Source of the DNA: UBA7398 sp964567545
GTDB lineage: Bacteria > Actinomycetota > Actinomycetes > Nanopelagicales > Nanopelagicaceae
DNA: 8,685 bases
Direction of reading: 5' to 3'
NCBI GenBank assembly: GCA_964567545.1
Contig: CAZMNB010000049.1
Span: forward strand, 1-8,685
Shown in pieces: positions 1 to 7,189 of this stretch (its first letter is position 1; every line of letters begins with the position of its first letter). Below the pieces are notes generated by a model, which saw nothing but the letters and a program-made list of their open reading frames with translations, was not told where the DNA came from and ran no database searches. Made by a program: the position numbers and the translations under genes.

Positions 1-3000
1 TTAAAAAATATGGACCGGATCGAGTCTTTGGTTTTTCACCCATTCCGGCAATGTCAATGGCTTCTCATGCCGCCGGCGCGCGCTTCATCTCGCTAATGGG
101 TGGATCGATGCTCTCTTTTTATGATTGGTATGCAGATCTTCCGGTTGCTTCTCCGCAAGTATTCGGTGACCAGACCGATGTCCCCGAATCTGCAGATTGG
201 TTTAATGCTTCCTACTTGATCATGTGGGGATCTAATGTTCCAGTTACTCGTACTCCAGATGCTCATTTCATGACCGAAGCTCGATATCGAGGTCAAAAAG
301 TTGTTGCAATTAGTCCAGATTATGCCGATAACACAAAGTTTGCCGATGAATGGGTAGCGCCACATCCTGGTACAGATGGTGCTCTTGGGATGGCGATGGG
401 CCATGTAATTCTTAAAGAATTCTTCGTTGACAAAGAGACACCAAGATTTCAGGATTACGTAAAAAAATTTACAGATCTTCCATATTTAATTTCGCTTCGC
501 GAGAAAGATGGCGCGTGGATTCCTGATAAATTCTTAGTTGCATCTGATTTAGGTGATCAAAGCGCAGGTTCTAAATTCAAACCAGTCGTCTTAGATTCAA
601 AAAATCAAAATACTTTCATCCCGAATGGTTCTCTCGGGCATCGCTACAACGATGAATCCACAGGTAAGTGGAATCTAGATCTAGAAGGTGTCGACCCACT
701 TCTGACTATTTTAAAATTGGATGGCTCATCAAATCTGGAAGTACTAATGCCTCGTTTTGATATCGGTCAAAAAGATTCTGAAAGTGGCGGCGTTCTTCGA
801 CGCGGAGTCCCAACCATCGAAGTTGCTGGGAAAAAGGTAACAACAGTATTTGATTTAATGCTCGCACAATATGGCGTTTCCAGAGAAGGTCTTGCTGGGG
901 ACTGGCCAATAAATTACCAAGACCCATCACCATATACCCCAGCTTGGCAAGAAGAGATAACAAACGTTCCAGCTGAACAAGCAATACGTATCGCTCGCGA
1001 GTTTGCTCAAAATGCAATTGACTCTGAGGGACGATCCATGATTTTGTTAGGAGCCGGCACCAATCATTGGTTCCACTCCGACACTATGTATCGCACTTTT
1101 TTGGCGCTAGTTACATTAACTGGATGCCAAGGTGTTAATGGAGGTGGATGGGCGCATTATGTAGGACAAGAGAAATGCCGACCTGTAACCGGATGGGCGC
1201 AATTGGCTTTTGGTGCAGATTGGTCGAGACCCGCTAGACAGATGATTGGCACTGCATTTTGGTATGTATCAACGGATCAGTGGCGTTATGATGCACTAAG
1301 TTCGGAATTGTTAGCAACTCCACTTGGAGAGAATCGCTTTAAAGATTTAACAGCGATCGATCTTTTGGCAAAGTCCGCTCGTATGGGATGGATGCCCTCG
1401 TATCCATCCCTTAATAAAAATTCTTTGGACTTGGTGGATGAAGCTCGAGCAAAAGGAATCGAACCGTCAGAACATGTGATTAATGAGTTAAAAAATAATA
1501 ACCTCAAATTTGCAATAGAAGACCCGGATGCTCCAGAAAATTGGCCAAGAGTTTTAACTGTTTGGCGTGCAAATATTCTAGGTTCTTCAAGTAAGGGAAA
1601 CGAATACTTTCTCAAGCATCTACTTGGAGCAGATAATTCGGTTAGAGCAAAAGAAAACGGAGAAGCTCAACGCCCGAAAGATGTCACCTGGCAGGAAGAA
1701 GCTCCGGAAGGAAAATTGGATCTATTAGTTTCAATAGATTTTCGAATGACAAGCACTGGACTCTTTGGCGATATTTTGTTGCCAGCAGCAACGTGGTATG
1801 AAAAGCATGATCTCTCTAGTACTGACATGCATCCATTTATACATGCGTTTACTCCAGCGATAAATCCTCCTTGGGAAACTAAGACCGATTACGACATATT
1901 TCAAATGCTCGGTCGCCAATTTTCAGAACAAGCCAAAGGTCATTTAGGAGAGCGCGAAGATCTCGTTGTTCAACCAATGCTTCATGACACTCCTGATGCA
2001 ATGGCTAATCCATCAGGTGTGGTACTTGATTGGAAGAAAGGTGAAGTAGAACCAATCCCGGGAGTAACAATGCCAAAACTTCTGGTGGTAAAACGTGATT
2101 ACAGTAAAATTGGCGAAAAGATGGCAGCTTTAGGTCCATTGATTGATCAACTTGGAACAAATACCAAAGGTGTGCCGGTAAACGTACTGCCAGAAATTGA
2201 ATTATTACGTCAAATAAATGGCGTTGTAGCAGATGGTGTCGGAGCCGGTCGCCCATCTCTAAGTCGCGATATAGATGCATGTCAAACGATTCTTGCGCTC
2301 TCGGGAACGACTAATGGACGAATAGCCGTTGCTGGATTTCGTGCACTTGAAAAGCGGACCGGGCAAAAACTAACTGACCTTGCGCTAGATAATGAAGGAA
2401 AGCGAATTACATTTGCAGATACTCAGGCAAGGCCAGTACCTGTTATTACTAGTCCGGAGTGGTCTGGGTCGGAACATGGCGGTCGGAGATATACCGCTTT
2501 CGCGATAAATGTTGAGCGATTGAAACCTTGGCATACGCTAACTGGAAGGCAACACTTTTTTATCGATCACGATTGGATGAGTGAATTAGGCGAACAATTG
2601 CCAGTATTTAGACCACCATTGAATATGCATCGCATATTTGGCACACAAGGTGATGGCGTTGAAAAGGAAGTTACAGTTCGCTATTTAACACCGCATTCAA
2701 AATGGTCAATTCACTCCGAATATCAGGACAATCTTTTTATGCTTTCGCTTTCGCGCGGTGGACAAGAAATATGGATGAGCGTTCAAGATGCTCAATCCAT
2801 TGGAGTTAAAGATAATGAGTGGATTGAAGCCTACAATCGCAACGGCGTAGTGGTAGCGCGGGCATGCGTTTCCCATCGAATGCCAACTGGAACGGTTTTT
2901 ATGTACCACGCTAAAGATCGTGTTGTCGATGTTCCGCTCGCGGAAACCTCGGGAAAGCGTGGCGGAATTCATAACTCGCTTACTCGATTAATGATCAAAC

Positions 3001-3122
3001 CAACTCACTTAATTGGCGGATACGCACAATTGACTTTCGCCTTCAACTATCTCGGACCGACTGGTAATCAAAGAGATGAAGTTACCGTTATACGACGCCG
3101 TTCCCAAGAAGTGGAGTACTAA
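1..3122 (+). CDS. narG: Respiratory nitrate reductase alpha subunit NarG, 5' end cut off by the window
   Basis: NarG is the catalytic subunit that reduces nitrate to nitrite at a Mo-bisMGD cofactor, normally on the cytoplasmic face of the membrane. The frame is open from base 3, before the first ATG at 51. The earlier codons read YGPDRVFGFSPIPAM, a conserved NarG segment, so the gene starts outside the window. About 1039 residues are visible; full-length NarG is about 1200-1250, so roughly 180 N-terminal residues, including the FS0 cluster motif (HxxxCxxxC), are missing. Visible hallmarks are FYDWYADLP (around 117-143, the region of the Mo-ligand aspartate in the family), WGSNVPVTRTPDAHF (about 225-269), GGGWAHYVGQEK (about 1141-1174), TWYEKHDLSSTDMHPFIH (about 1791-1845), SRGGQEIW, and GGIHNSLTR near the C-terminus. 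The TAA stop abuts the narH ATG with no gap, so the two are likely translationally coupled. Identity is very secure; only the N-terminus is unseen. Confidence 0.97.
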   Translation, partial: KKYGPDRVFGFSPIPAMSMASHAAGARFISLMGGSMLSFYDWYADLPVASPQVFGDQTDVPESADWFNASYLIMWGSNVPVTRTPDAHFMTEARYRGQKVVAISPDYADNTKFADEWVAPHPGTDGALGMAMGHVILKEFFVDKETPRFQDYVKKFTDLPYLISLREKDGAWIPDKFLVASDLGDQSAGSKFKPVVLDSKNQNTFIPNGSLGHRYNDESTGKWNLDLEGVDPLLTILKLDGSSNLEVLMPRFDIGQKDSESGGVLRRGVPTIEVAGKKVTTVFDLMLAQYGVSREGLAGDWPINYQDPSPYTPAWQEEITNVPAEQAIRIAREFAQNAIDSEGRSMILLGAGTNHWFHSDTMYRTFLALVTLTGCQGVNGGGWAHYVGQEKCRPVTGWAQLAFGADWSRPARQMIGTAFWYVSTDQWRYDALSSELLATPLGENRFKDLTAIDLLAKSARMGWMPSYPSLNKNSLDLVDEARAKGIEPSEHVINELKNNNLKFAIEDPDAPENWPRVLTVWRANILGSSSKGNEYFLKHLLGADNSVRAKENGEAQRPKDVTWQEEAPEGKLDLLVSIDFRMTSTGLFGDILLPAATWYEKHDLSSTDMHPFIHAFTPAINPPWETKTDYDIFQMLGRQFSEQAKGHLGEREDLVVQPMLHDTPDAMANPSGVVLDWKKGEVEPIPGVTMPKLLVVKRDYSKIGEKMAALGPLIDQLGTNTKGVPVNVLPEIELLRQINGVVADGVGAGRPSLSRDIDACQTILALSGTTNGRIAVAGFRALEKRTGQKLTDLALDNEGKRITFADTQARPVPVITSPEWSGSEHGGRRYTAFAINVERLKPWHTLTGRQHFFIDHDWMSELGEQLPVFRPPLNMHRIFGTQGDGVEKEVTVRYLTPHSKWSIHSEYQDNLFMLSLSRGGQEIWMSVQDAQSIGVKDNEWIEAYNRNGVVVARACVSHRMPTGTVFMYHAKDRVVDVPLAETSGKRGGIHNSLTRLMIKPTHLIGGYAQLTFAFNYLGPTGNQRDEVTVIRRRSQEVEY

Positions 3123-4679
3123 ATGAAAGTCATGGCACAAATGGGCATGGTTATGAATCTTGACAAGTGCATCGGGTGTCACACATGTTCGGTAACTTGC
3201 AAACAAGCTTGGACAAATCGTTCGGGGCTTGAATATGCCTGGTTTAACAACGTTGAAACCCGACCTGGGCAAGGTTATCCGCGGCGGTATGAAGATCAAG
3301 AAAAAGCAAAAGGCGGTTGGACGCTAACTAAAAGTGGACGATTGCGCTTAAAAGGCGGCAGCAAATTTAGGCGCTTACTCTCTATTTTTTCTAATCCTAG
3401 AATGCTTAATATAAAGGAGTATTACGAGCCTTGGACTTATGAATATGACAATCTGATTTCGGCACCACTAGGTAAACAAACCCCGGTAGCGCGACCTAAG
3501 TCATTGCTTACTGGAAAGCCAATGAAAATTGAATGGTCAGCAAACTGGGATGATGACTTAGGCGGCGGACCAGAAAATATTGAAAAAGACCCAATTCTGC
3601 AAAAACTGGCTGAAGATGTAACGCAGAAAGTGAAGTTAGCGTTTGAAGAAACGTTTATGTTCTACCTGCCTCGCATATGTGAACATTGTTTAAATCCTGC
3701 ATGCGTTGCCGCTTGTCCATCTGGGGCCATGTATAAGAGAGCTGAAGATGGCATAGTTTTAGTCGATCAACAACAGTGCAAGGGTTGGCGGATGTGCGTT
3801 TCAGCATGCCCGTATAAGAAAATCTATTTCAATCACAAAACTGGTAAAGCTGAGAAATGCACTATGTGCTATCCGCGATTAGAAATAGGTTTACCTACCG
3901 TTTGTTCAGAAACCTGTGTTGGACGATTAAGGTATCTAGGACTATTCCTTTACGATGCAGATAAGGTACTAGAAGCAGCAAGCATTGAAGATGAAACTAA
4001 ACTATATGAAGCGCAATTAGATTTACTTTTAGATCCGAGCGACCCTGAAGTCTTAGCGGCGGCTCGCGCGGAAGGAATTCCAGAAGATTGGTTGTTAGCC
4101 GCTCAAAATTCTCCAGTTTATAAGTTAGCAAAAGTATTTCGAATTGCGCTACCACTCCATCCTGAATATAGAACGATGCCAATGGTTTGGTATGTACCGC
4201 CACTTTCACCCATTGTGGATGTTCTTACAGAAACTGGCCATGACGGTGAAGAGGCCGGAAACTTGTTTGGAGCTATTGACGCACTTCGGATTCCGCTTGC
4301 TTACCTAGCTGAATTATTTTCTGCAGGTGACACCAACGTTGTTGCTAATACGCTTCGTAAGCTCTCTGCAATGCGTTCCTATATGCGTGATGTTAACTTA
4401 GGCCGTCCCCCACGATCTGAAATTCCAGAAGCAGTTGGAATGTCAGAGAGCTCTATCTACGAAATGTATAGCTTGCTGGCCGTTGCAAAATATGAAGATC
4501 GCTACGTTATTCCAGCCGCACATTCAGAAGAAGCAAGACATCTAGAAAATATGGGGTGTTCGCTAGATGGTTTAAATAACGGAGAAAAATTCGGTGGACC
4601 TTTTGGACAATCTTCCGGAAATCCAGTCCCGGTTACCATTGAAAACTTTCACATCATGAAAGATCGGCAGACCAAGTGA
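3123..4679 (+). CDS. narH: Respiratory nitrate reductase beta subunit NarH
   Basis: NarH is the iron-sulfur electron-transfer subunit that carries electrons from the NarI hemes to NarG. The 518-residue product matches the usual length. Four cysteine groups are intact: C16/C19/C22/C26 at the N-terminus; C186/C189/C194/C198; C219-x2-W222-x2-C225-x3-C229; and C246/C249/C261/C265. W222 in place of a cysteine is the normal NarH feature that gives one [3Fe-4S] cluster beside three [4Fe-4S] clusters. The N-terminus (GMVMNLDKCIGCHTC) and YAWFNNVETRPGQGYP (residues 38-53) are strongly conserved in the family. The ATG lies directly after the narG stop, with GGAG at 3113-3116 as a plausible ribosome binding site six bases upstream. 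The stop overlaps the start of narJ by 4 nt. Nothing looks broken. Confidence 0.98.
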   Translation: MKVMAQMGMVMNLDKCIGCHTCSVTCKQAWTNRSGLEYAWFNNVETRPGQGYPRRYEDQEKAKGGWTLTKSGRLRLKGGSKFRRLLSIFSNPRMLNIKEYYEPWTYEYDNLISAPLGKQTPVARPKSLLTGKPMKIEWSANWDDDLGGGPENIEKDPILQKLAEDVTQKVKLAFEETFMFYLPRICEHCLNPACVAACPSGAMYKRAEDGIVLVDQQQCKGWRMCVSACPYKKIYFNHKTGKAEKCTMCYPRLEIGLPTVCSETCVGRLRYLGLFLYDADKVLEAASIEDETKLYEAQLDLLLDPSDPEVLAAARAEGIPEDWLLAAQNSPVYKLAKVFRIALPLHPEYRTMPMVWYVPPLSPIVDVLTETGHDGEEAGNLFGAIDALRIPLAYLAELFSAGDTNVVANTLRKLSAMRSYMRDVNLGRPPRSEIPEAVGMSESSIYEMYSLLAVAKYEDRYVIPAAHSEEARHLENMGCSLDGLNNGEKFGGPFGQSSGNPVPVTIENFHIMKDRQTK

Positions 4680-5323
4680 GCGTACAACTGGCTCAAATTA
4701 TCGCCTCTTCTATTCTGGTTTACCCAGATGACAGATTTCTAAATCGTCGAGAAGAACTATTAAGACTGAGTGAAAACTTAGATGATGATTACGCGTTCCC
4801 ATTTATGGAATTCTTCAATGCTACAAATCATTTAACCATTGACTCCCTCGCCAAACATTACGTTGAAGTATTTGATATGCGTAGGAAGTGTTCACTATTT
4901 CTTACTTCTTGGACTCACGGAGATACCCGAAATCGAGGTATGGCACTTCTCCATTTCAAGGAAATCTATCGAGAGAGTGGAATGGTCCTTACCGATGAAG
5001 AGTTACCAGACCATTTAGCAGTAGTACTTGAATTTGCCGCTATTAAAGATCCGATTGCGGGCAGATTACTCCTCGGCGAACATCGAGCACCAATAGAACT
5101 TTTGAAAACTTCCTTACATGAAATCAATTCCTATTACGCCTTTGTACTGGATGCAATCGTTGCAACTTTGCCTGCAATGACTCCAGAGCTTGCAGAACGC
5201 GCTCGTGCTTTGGCACTTTCCGGACCTCCAAAAGAGTATGTTGGTTTAAGCGGAGCTGTAAATGTTGCCCTATTACCATTTTCATCAAGTCAAAGTTTAA
5301 TCTCAGATGGAGGACGGAGATGA
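4676..5323 (+). CDS. narJ: Nitrate reductase molybdenum cofactor assembly chaperone NarJ
   Basis: NarJ is a cytoplasmic chaperone of the TorD/DmsD-like family. It binds apo-NarG, assists insertion of the molybdenum cofactor and holds NarGH back from the membrane until mature; it is not part of the final enzyme. The 215-residue protein is slightly shorter than the E. coli version (about 236). It shows the NarJ motifs FLTSWTHGDTRNRG (residues 75-88), HFKEIYRESG (93-102) and LPDHLAVVLEFAA (110-122). The start is GTG at 4676, overlapping the narH TGA as GTGA. No strong Shine-Dalgarno is visible, so translation probably relies on coupling to narH. The TGA stop overlaps the narI ATG. Position between narH and narI is the standard operon order and supports the assignment. 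Confidence 0.95.
   Translation: MSVQLAQIIASSILVYPDDRFLNRREELLRLSENLDDDYAFPFMEFFNATNHLTIDSLAKHYVEVFDMRRKCSLFLTSWTHGDTRNRGMALLHFKEIYRESGMVLTDEELPDHLAVVLEFAAIKDPIAGRLLLGEHRAPIELLKTSLHEINSYYAFVLDAIVATLPAMTPELAERARALALSGPPKEYVGLSGAVNVALLPFSSSQSLISDGGRR
5309..5313 (+). promoter_or_regulatory. Ribosome binding site of narI
   Basis: GGAGG lies six bases before the narI ATG, inside the last codons of narJ. It is the strongest Shine-Dalgarno in the nar operon. It fixes the narI start at 5320, giving the ATGA overlap with the narJ stop. Confidence 0.8.
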
Positions 5324-6060
5324 GTTCCACAAATATTCTGCTATGGATAGTTTTGCCCTATCTATCAATATTTTCCTTTGTTTTTGGGTTGGCCTGGAGA
5401 TATCGATTCGATAGATTTAGTTGGACAACTCGATCATCGCAAATATATGAAGGGAAAATGCTTCGCATTGCCGGTCCCCTATTTCATCTAGGACTTTTCG
5501 CAGTAATTGGAGGTCACATAGTTGGATTACTAATCCCGCAAAGTTTTACCAATGAAATTGGATTAAGTCAGGAGGCCTACCACATTGGTGCAATTACCAT
5601 GGGCGGCTTAGCTGGTGTCGCTACGATTCTTGGAATTACATTACTTATATATCGACGAAGAACCACAGCAACCGTCTTCGCTGCAACTACAAAAAATGAT
5701 AAAACAATGTACATATTTTTAGTGGCGACCCTTTTAGCAGGATGTGGTGCGACACTTTCAAGCGCCGGAGTAATCGGTGATGAACACAATTACCGCGAGT
5801 CAGTTGCACCTTGGATCCGCTCAATAATTTTTCTGCAACCAGATGCCTCTTTAATCGTGCAAGCTCCGCTTGCTTTTCGATTACATGTAGCGATCGCGCT
5901 CTCTCTATTCATTATTTGGCCATTTACTCGGTTGGTACACGCTCTGAGCGCACCAGTTGGCTATTTATTCCGCCCACCAATCGTTTATAGAACTCGCGGC
6001 TCAAATTCCAATACTGGAAATAGAAAAGCGAGACCGGGATGGGAACGCGTTAAGTATTAG
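5320..6060 (+). CDS. narI: Respiratory nitrate reductase gamma subunit NarI (cytochrome b)
   Basis: NarI is the membrane anchor that oxidises quinol and passes electrons through two b-type hemes to NarH. The 246-residue protein has about five hydrophobic segments: residues 6-26, 50-72, 87-111, 129-148 and 187-205. All four expected heme-ligand histidines are present: H56 and H66 in helix 2, and H189 and H207 around the last helix. Spacings of 10 and 18 match E. coli NarI (H56/H66 and H187/H205). The start motif LLWIVLPYLSIFSFVFGLAWRYRFD is typical (seen here as LLWIVLPYLSIF then WRYRFD), as is the tail RPPIVYRTRG followed by ARPGW. The start overlaps the narJ stop and has a strong GGAGG. narI closes the operon; modB then runs the other way, 15 bp beyond the TAG. 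Confidence 0.97.
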   Translation: MSSTNILLWIVLPYLSIFSFVFGLAWRYRFDRFSWTTRSSQIYEGKMLRIAGPLFHLGLFAVIGGHIVGLLIPQSFTNEIGLSQEAYHIGAITMGGLAGVATILGITLLIYRRRTTATVFAATTKNDKTMYIFLVATLLAGCGATLSSAGVIGDEHNYRESVAPWIRSIIFLQPDASLIVQAPLAFRLHVAIALSLFIIWPFTRLVHALSAPVGYLFRPPIVYRTRGSNSNTGNRKARPGWERVKY

Positions 6061-6075
6061 TTTTTACATAAAGCA

Positions 6076-6882
6076 TCACTTTTTGAGATATGGCAACCAA
6101 TTTGAACGTGCTAAAAAGATAACTGATAAACAAATTGTTAGCATTAAAGCACTCAAACAATAGGCAGCTTCGGAATCAATTTTCAAATCCGCATAAATTT
6201 GCATTGCTGTTGTAAAAGTTTTTCCTGGGAATGCTCCAGCAAAAGTCATGGTCGCACCAAATTCTCCAAGTGCCCTTGCCCAGGTTAGAAACATCCCCGC
6301 CAAGATCGGAATTTTACTCTGAGGTAAAACTATTTTACGAAAAATTTGCGACCTAGTGGCACCATCTGAAGCAGCTGATTCTTCCAAGTGTGTTTCTAGC
6401 CCTTCAAAGCTTGCCTGTACGACTACAACCAAAAATGGCATACCTACAAATAGACCTGCCAATACCACAGCTAAAGTAGAACCGGCAGGTACCCAACCCG
6501 TAATGTTAAATATCAATTTCCCAAATACTCCGGTTTCGCTTAAGAGCGCAGCGAGCGCCAAGCCAGCCACCGTCGGCGGAAAAACTAAAGCTGAAACTAC
6601 AAATGGGTGAATAAGTTTCGTTAACTTAGTTGGACCTCGCGCTAATAGATAAGCCAGGGGAATTCCTAAAATGGCCGCGCATACTGCAATTAGTAATGAG
6701 GTATAGATTGAAACTTTTAACGCCAATAAAACCTCGGGCTTATTGATATTAAACCAAAATCTCGTCCAAGGCACTTTTGCCAATAGCGCGGCCATAGGGA
6801 GTATGAGAAATAGGAATCCAATTACCGCGAGAATATACAAAAACGGTGGCAATTTCCGAAAACTTCTCACATCATCTGCCAC
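6076..6882 (-). CDS. modB: Molybdate ABC transporter permease ModB
   Basis: ModB is the membrane channel of the ModABC importer that takes up molybdate, and often tungstate. The 268-residue protein has a first hydrophobic segment at about 15-35 and several further ones (about 55-80, 92-114, 135-157, 190-200, 240-258). The binding-protein-dependent permease loop (EAA motif) spans 168-187, with E168, A170/A171, D173, G174 and P187. The segment ARALGEFGATMTFAG (202-216) is a strong ModB signature. The start used is GTG at 6882; an in-frame TAA lies 15 bases upstream, and a second GTG at codon 5 is possible. No Shine-Dalgarno is seen, but a -10-like TAAACT ends six bases before the GTG, which fits a leaderless transcript. 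No modA or modC adjoins it: upstream is divergent moaD and downstream is convergent narI. The related tungstate, sulfate or thiosulfate permeases are less likely given the molybdenum gene context. Confidence 0.9.
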   Translation of the reverse strand: MADDVRSFRKLPPFLYILAVIGFLFLILPMAALLAKVPWTRFWFNINKPEVLLALKVSIYTSLLIAVCAAILGIPLAYLLARGPTKLTKLIHPFVVSALVFPPTVAGLALAALLSETGVFGKLIFNITGWVPAGSTLAVVLAGLFVGMPFLVVVVQASFEGLETHLEESAASDGATRSQIFRKIVLPQSKIPILAGMFLTWARALGEFGATMTFAGAFPGKTFTTAMQIYADLKIDSEAAYCLSALMLTICLSVIFLARSNWLPYLKK

Positions 6883-6888
6883 TCTGGA

Positions 6889-6917
6889 AGTTTACAAGCC
6901 ATTGTCGCTAGCGGCAA
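6889..6917 (-). promoter_or_regulatory. Candidate modB promoter, leaderless type
   Basis: Read on the minus strand, TTGCCG (6917-6912) stands 17 bases before TAAACT (6894-6889), a TANNNT-type -10. Six further bases lead to the GTG start of modB, so transcription would begin at or next to the start codon. This also explains the missing ribosome binding site. The -35 matches the consensus at four of six bases. This is inferred from sequence alone. Confidence 0.5.
6902..6917. promoter_or_regulatory. 16-bp near-perfect palindrome, candidate operator between modB and moaD
   Basis: TTGTCGCTAGCGGCAA reads the same on both strands except for one base pair (positions 6905/6914). Its core CGCTAGCG (6906-6913) is a perfect palindrome. 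It sits in the 61-bp divergent region and covers the proposed -35 of modB, where a dimeric regulator could act. I do not recognise the motif; it does not resemble the ModE or FNR consensus sites that I remember. Confidence 0.4.
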
Positions 6918-6927
6918 AACGTCTAAT

Positions 6928-6935
6928 AGGAGAGG
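6928..6935 (+). promoter_or_regulatory. Ribosome binding site of moaD
   Basis: AGGAGAGG ends eight bases before the ATG at 6944. It decides the start of moaD: the same frame stays open upstream to 6743, but that part only mirrors modB on the other strand. Confidence 0.75.
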
Positions 6936-6943
6936 ATGTATTT

Positions 6944-7186
6944 ATGGGCAATGTGAAAATCAGATTTTTTGCAGCAGCAGCGGCAGCAGCAAATACTCGG
7001 TATGTCGAACTTCCGACTGGAACCCTGGCCGAATTAATGAGCACTTGTTCAGAAGAAAACACGGATTTAGCGCGAATTTTACCGCTCTGTTCATACCTTG
7101 TCGATGGAGTCGCAAATCATGACATGAATTCATTAATTCCATCAGGAAGCGAAGTCGATGTTTTACCTAAATTTGCCGGAGGCTAA
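6944..7186 (+). CDS. moaD: Molybdopterin synthase small subunit, sulfur carrier MoaD
   Basis: MoaD carries sulfur as a C-terminal thiocarboxylate and donates it, within the MoaD-MoaE complex, to convert cyclic pyranopterin monophosphate to molybdopterin. The 80-residue product has the right size for the ubiquitin-like MoaD/ThiS fold. It begins VKIRFFAAAAAAA (residues 4-16; the family pattern is VRYFAAAREAAG-like), has a hydrophobic middle, and ends VDVLPKFAGG with the essential terminal Gly-Gly (G79-G80). VLPKFAGG fits MoaD better than ThiS. The start is ATG 6944 with AGGAGAGG upstream. It is separated from its partner moaE: it lies on the opposite strand, divergent from modB and convergent with moaA, with 3 bp between the stops. 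No clear promoter for it is visible. The presence of moaA and moaE next door supports the call over a general sulfur carrier. Confidence 0.88.
   Translation: MGNVKIRFFAAAAAAANTRYVELPTGTLAELMSTCSEENTDLARILPLCSYLVDGVANHDMNSLIPSGSEVDVLPKFAGG
6971..6991 (+). repeat. GCA trinucleotide run inside moaD
   Basis: Seven consecutive alanine codons (GCA three times, one GCG, GCA three times) encode residues 10-16 of MoaD. The family has an alanine-rich strand here, but usually interrupted by Arg or Glu. Such runs can slip in replication; one unit gained or lost would keep the frame. Confidence 0.7.
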
Positions 7187-7189
7187 TTT

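Noticed and set aside
1286..1615. 109-codon minus-strand frame and similar frames at 93-404, 706-1017, 2005-2280 and 2706-2972
   Set aside because: All are antisense to the highly conserved narG and show no family resemblance or supporting ribosome binding site.
3786..3791. Tryptophan (W222) in place of a cysteine in the third NarH cluster motif
   Set aside because: This is the normal NarH state that yields the [3Fe-4S] cluster, not a damaged site.
5993..6032. Possible hairpin at the end of narI (TTCCA-ATAC-TGGAA within CTCGC...GCGAG)
   Set aside because: It lies inside the conserved coding region, the short stems are weak, and no T-run follows directly, so it is not a credible terminator.
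5957..6163. 68-codon + strand frame spanning the narI end and the modB end
   Set aside because: It overlaps the conserved C-terminus of narI in another frame and the 3' end of modB in antisense; the product has no recognisable feature.
6922..6929. -10-like TCTAAT/TAATAG before moaD
   Set aside because: Spacing to TTGTCG (6902-6907) is only 14-16 bases and transcription would then start inside the ribosome binding site, so I do not call a moaD promoter.
6743..6943. Longer moaD start reaching back to 6743
   Set aside because: The added part is antisense to modB and has no MoaD character. The ATG at 6944 has AGGAGAGG upstream and gives the standard MoaD length.
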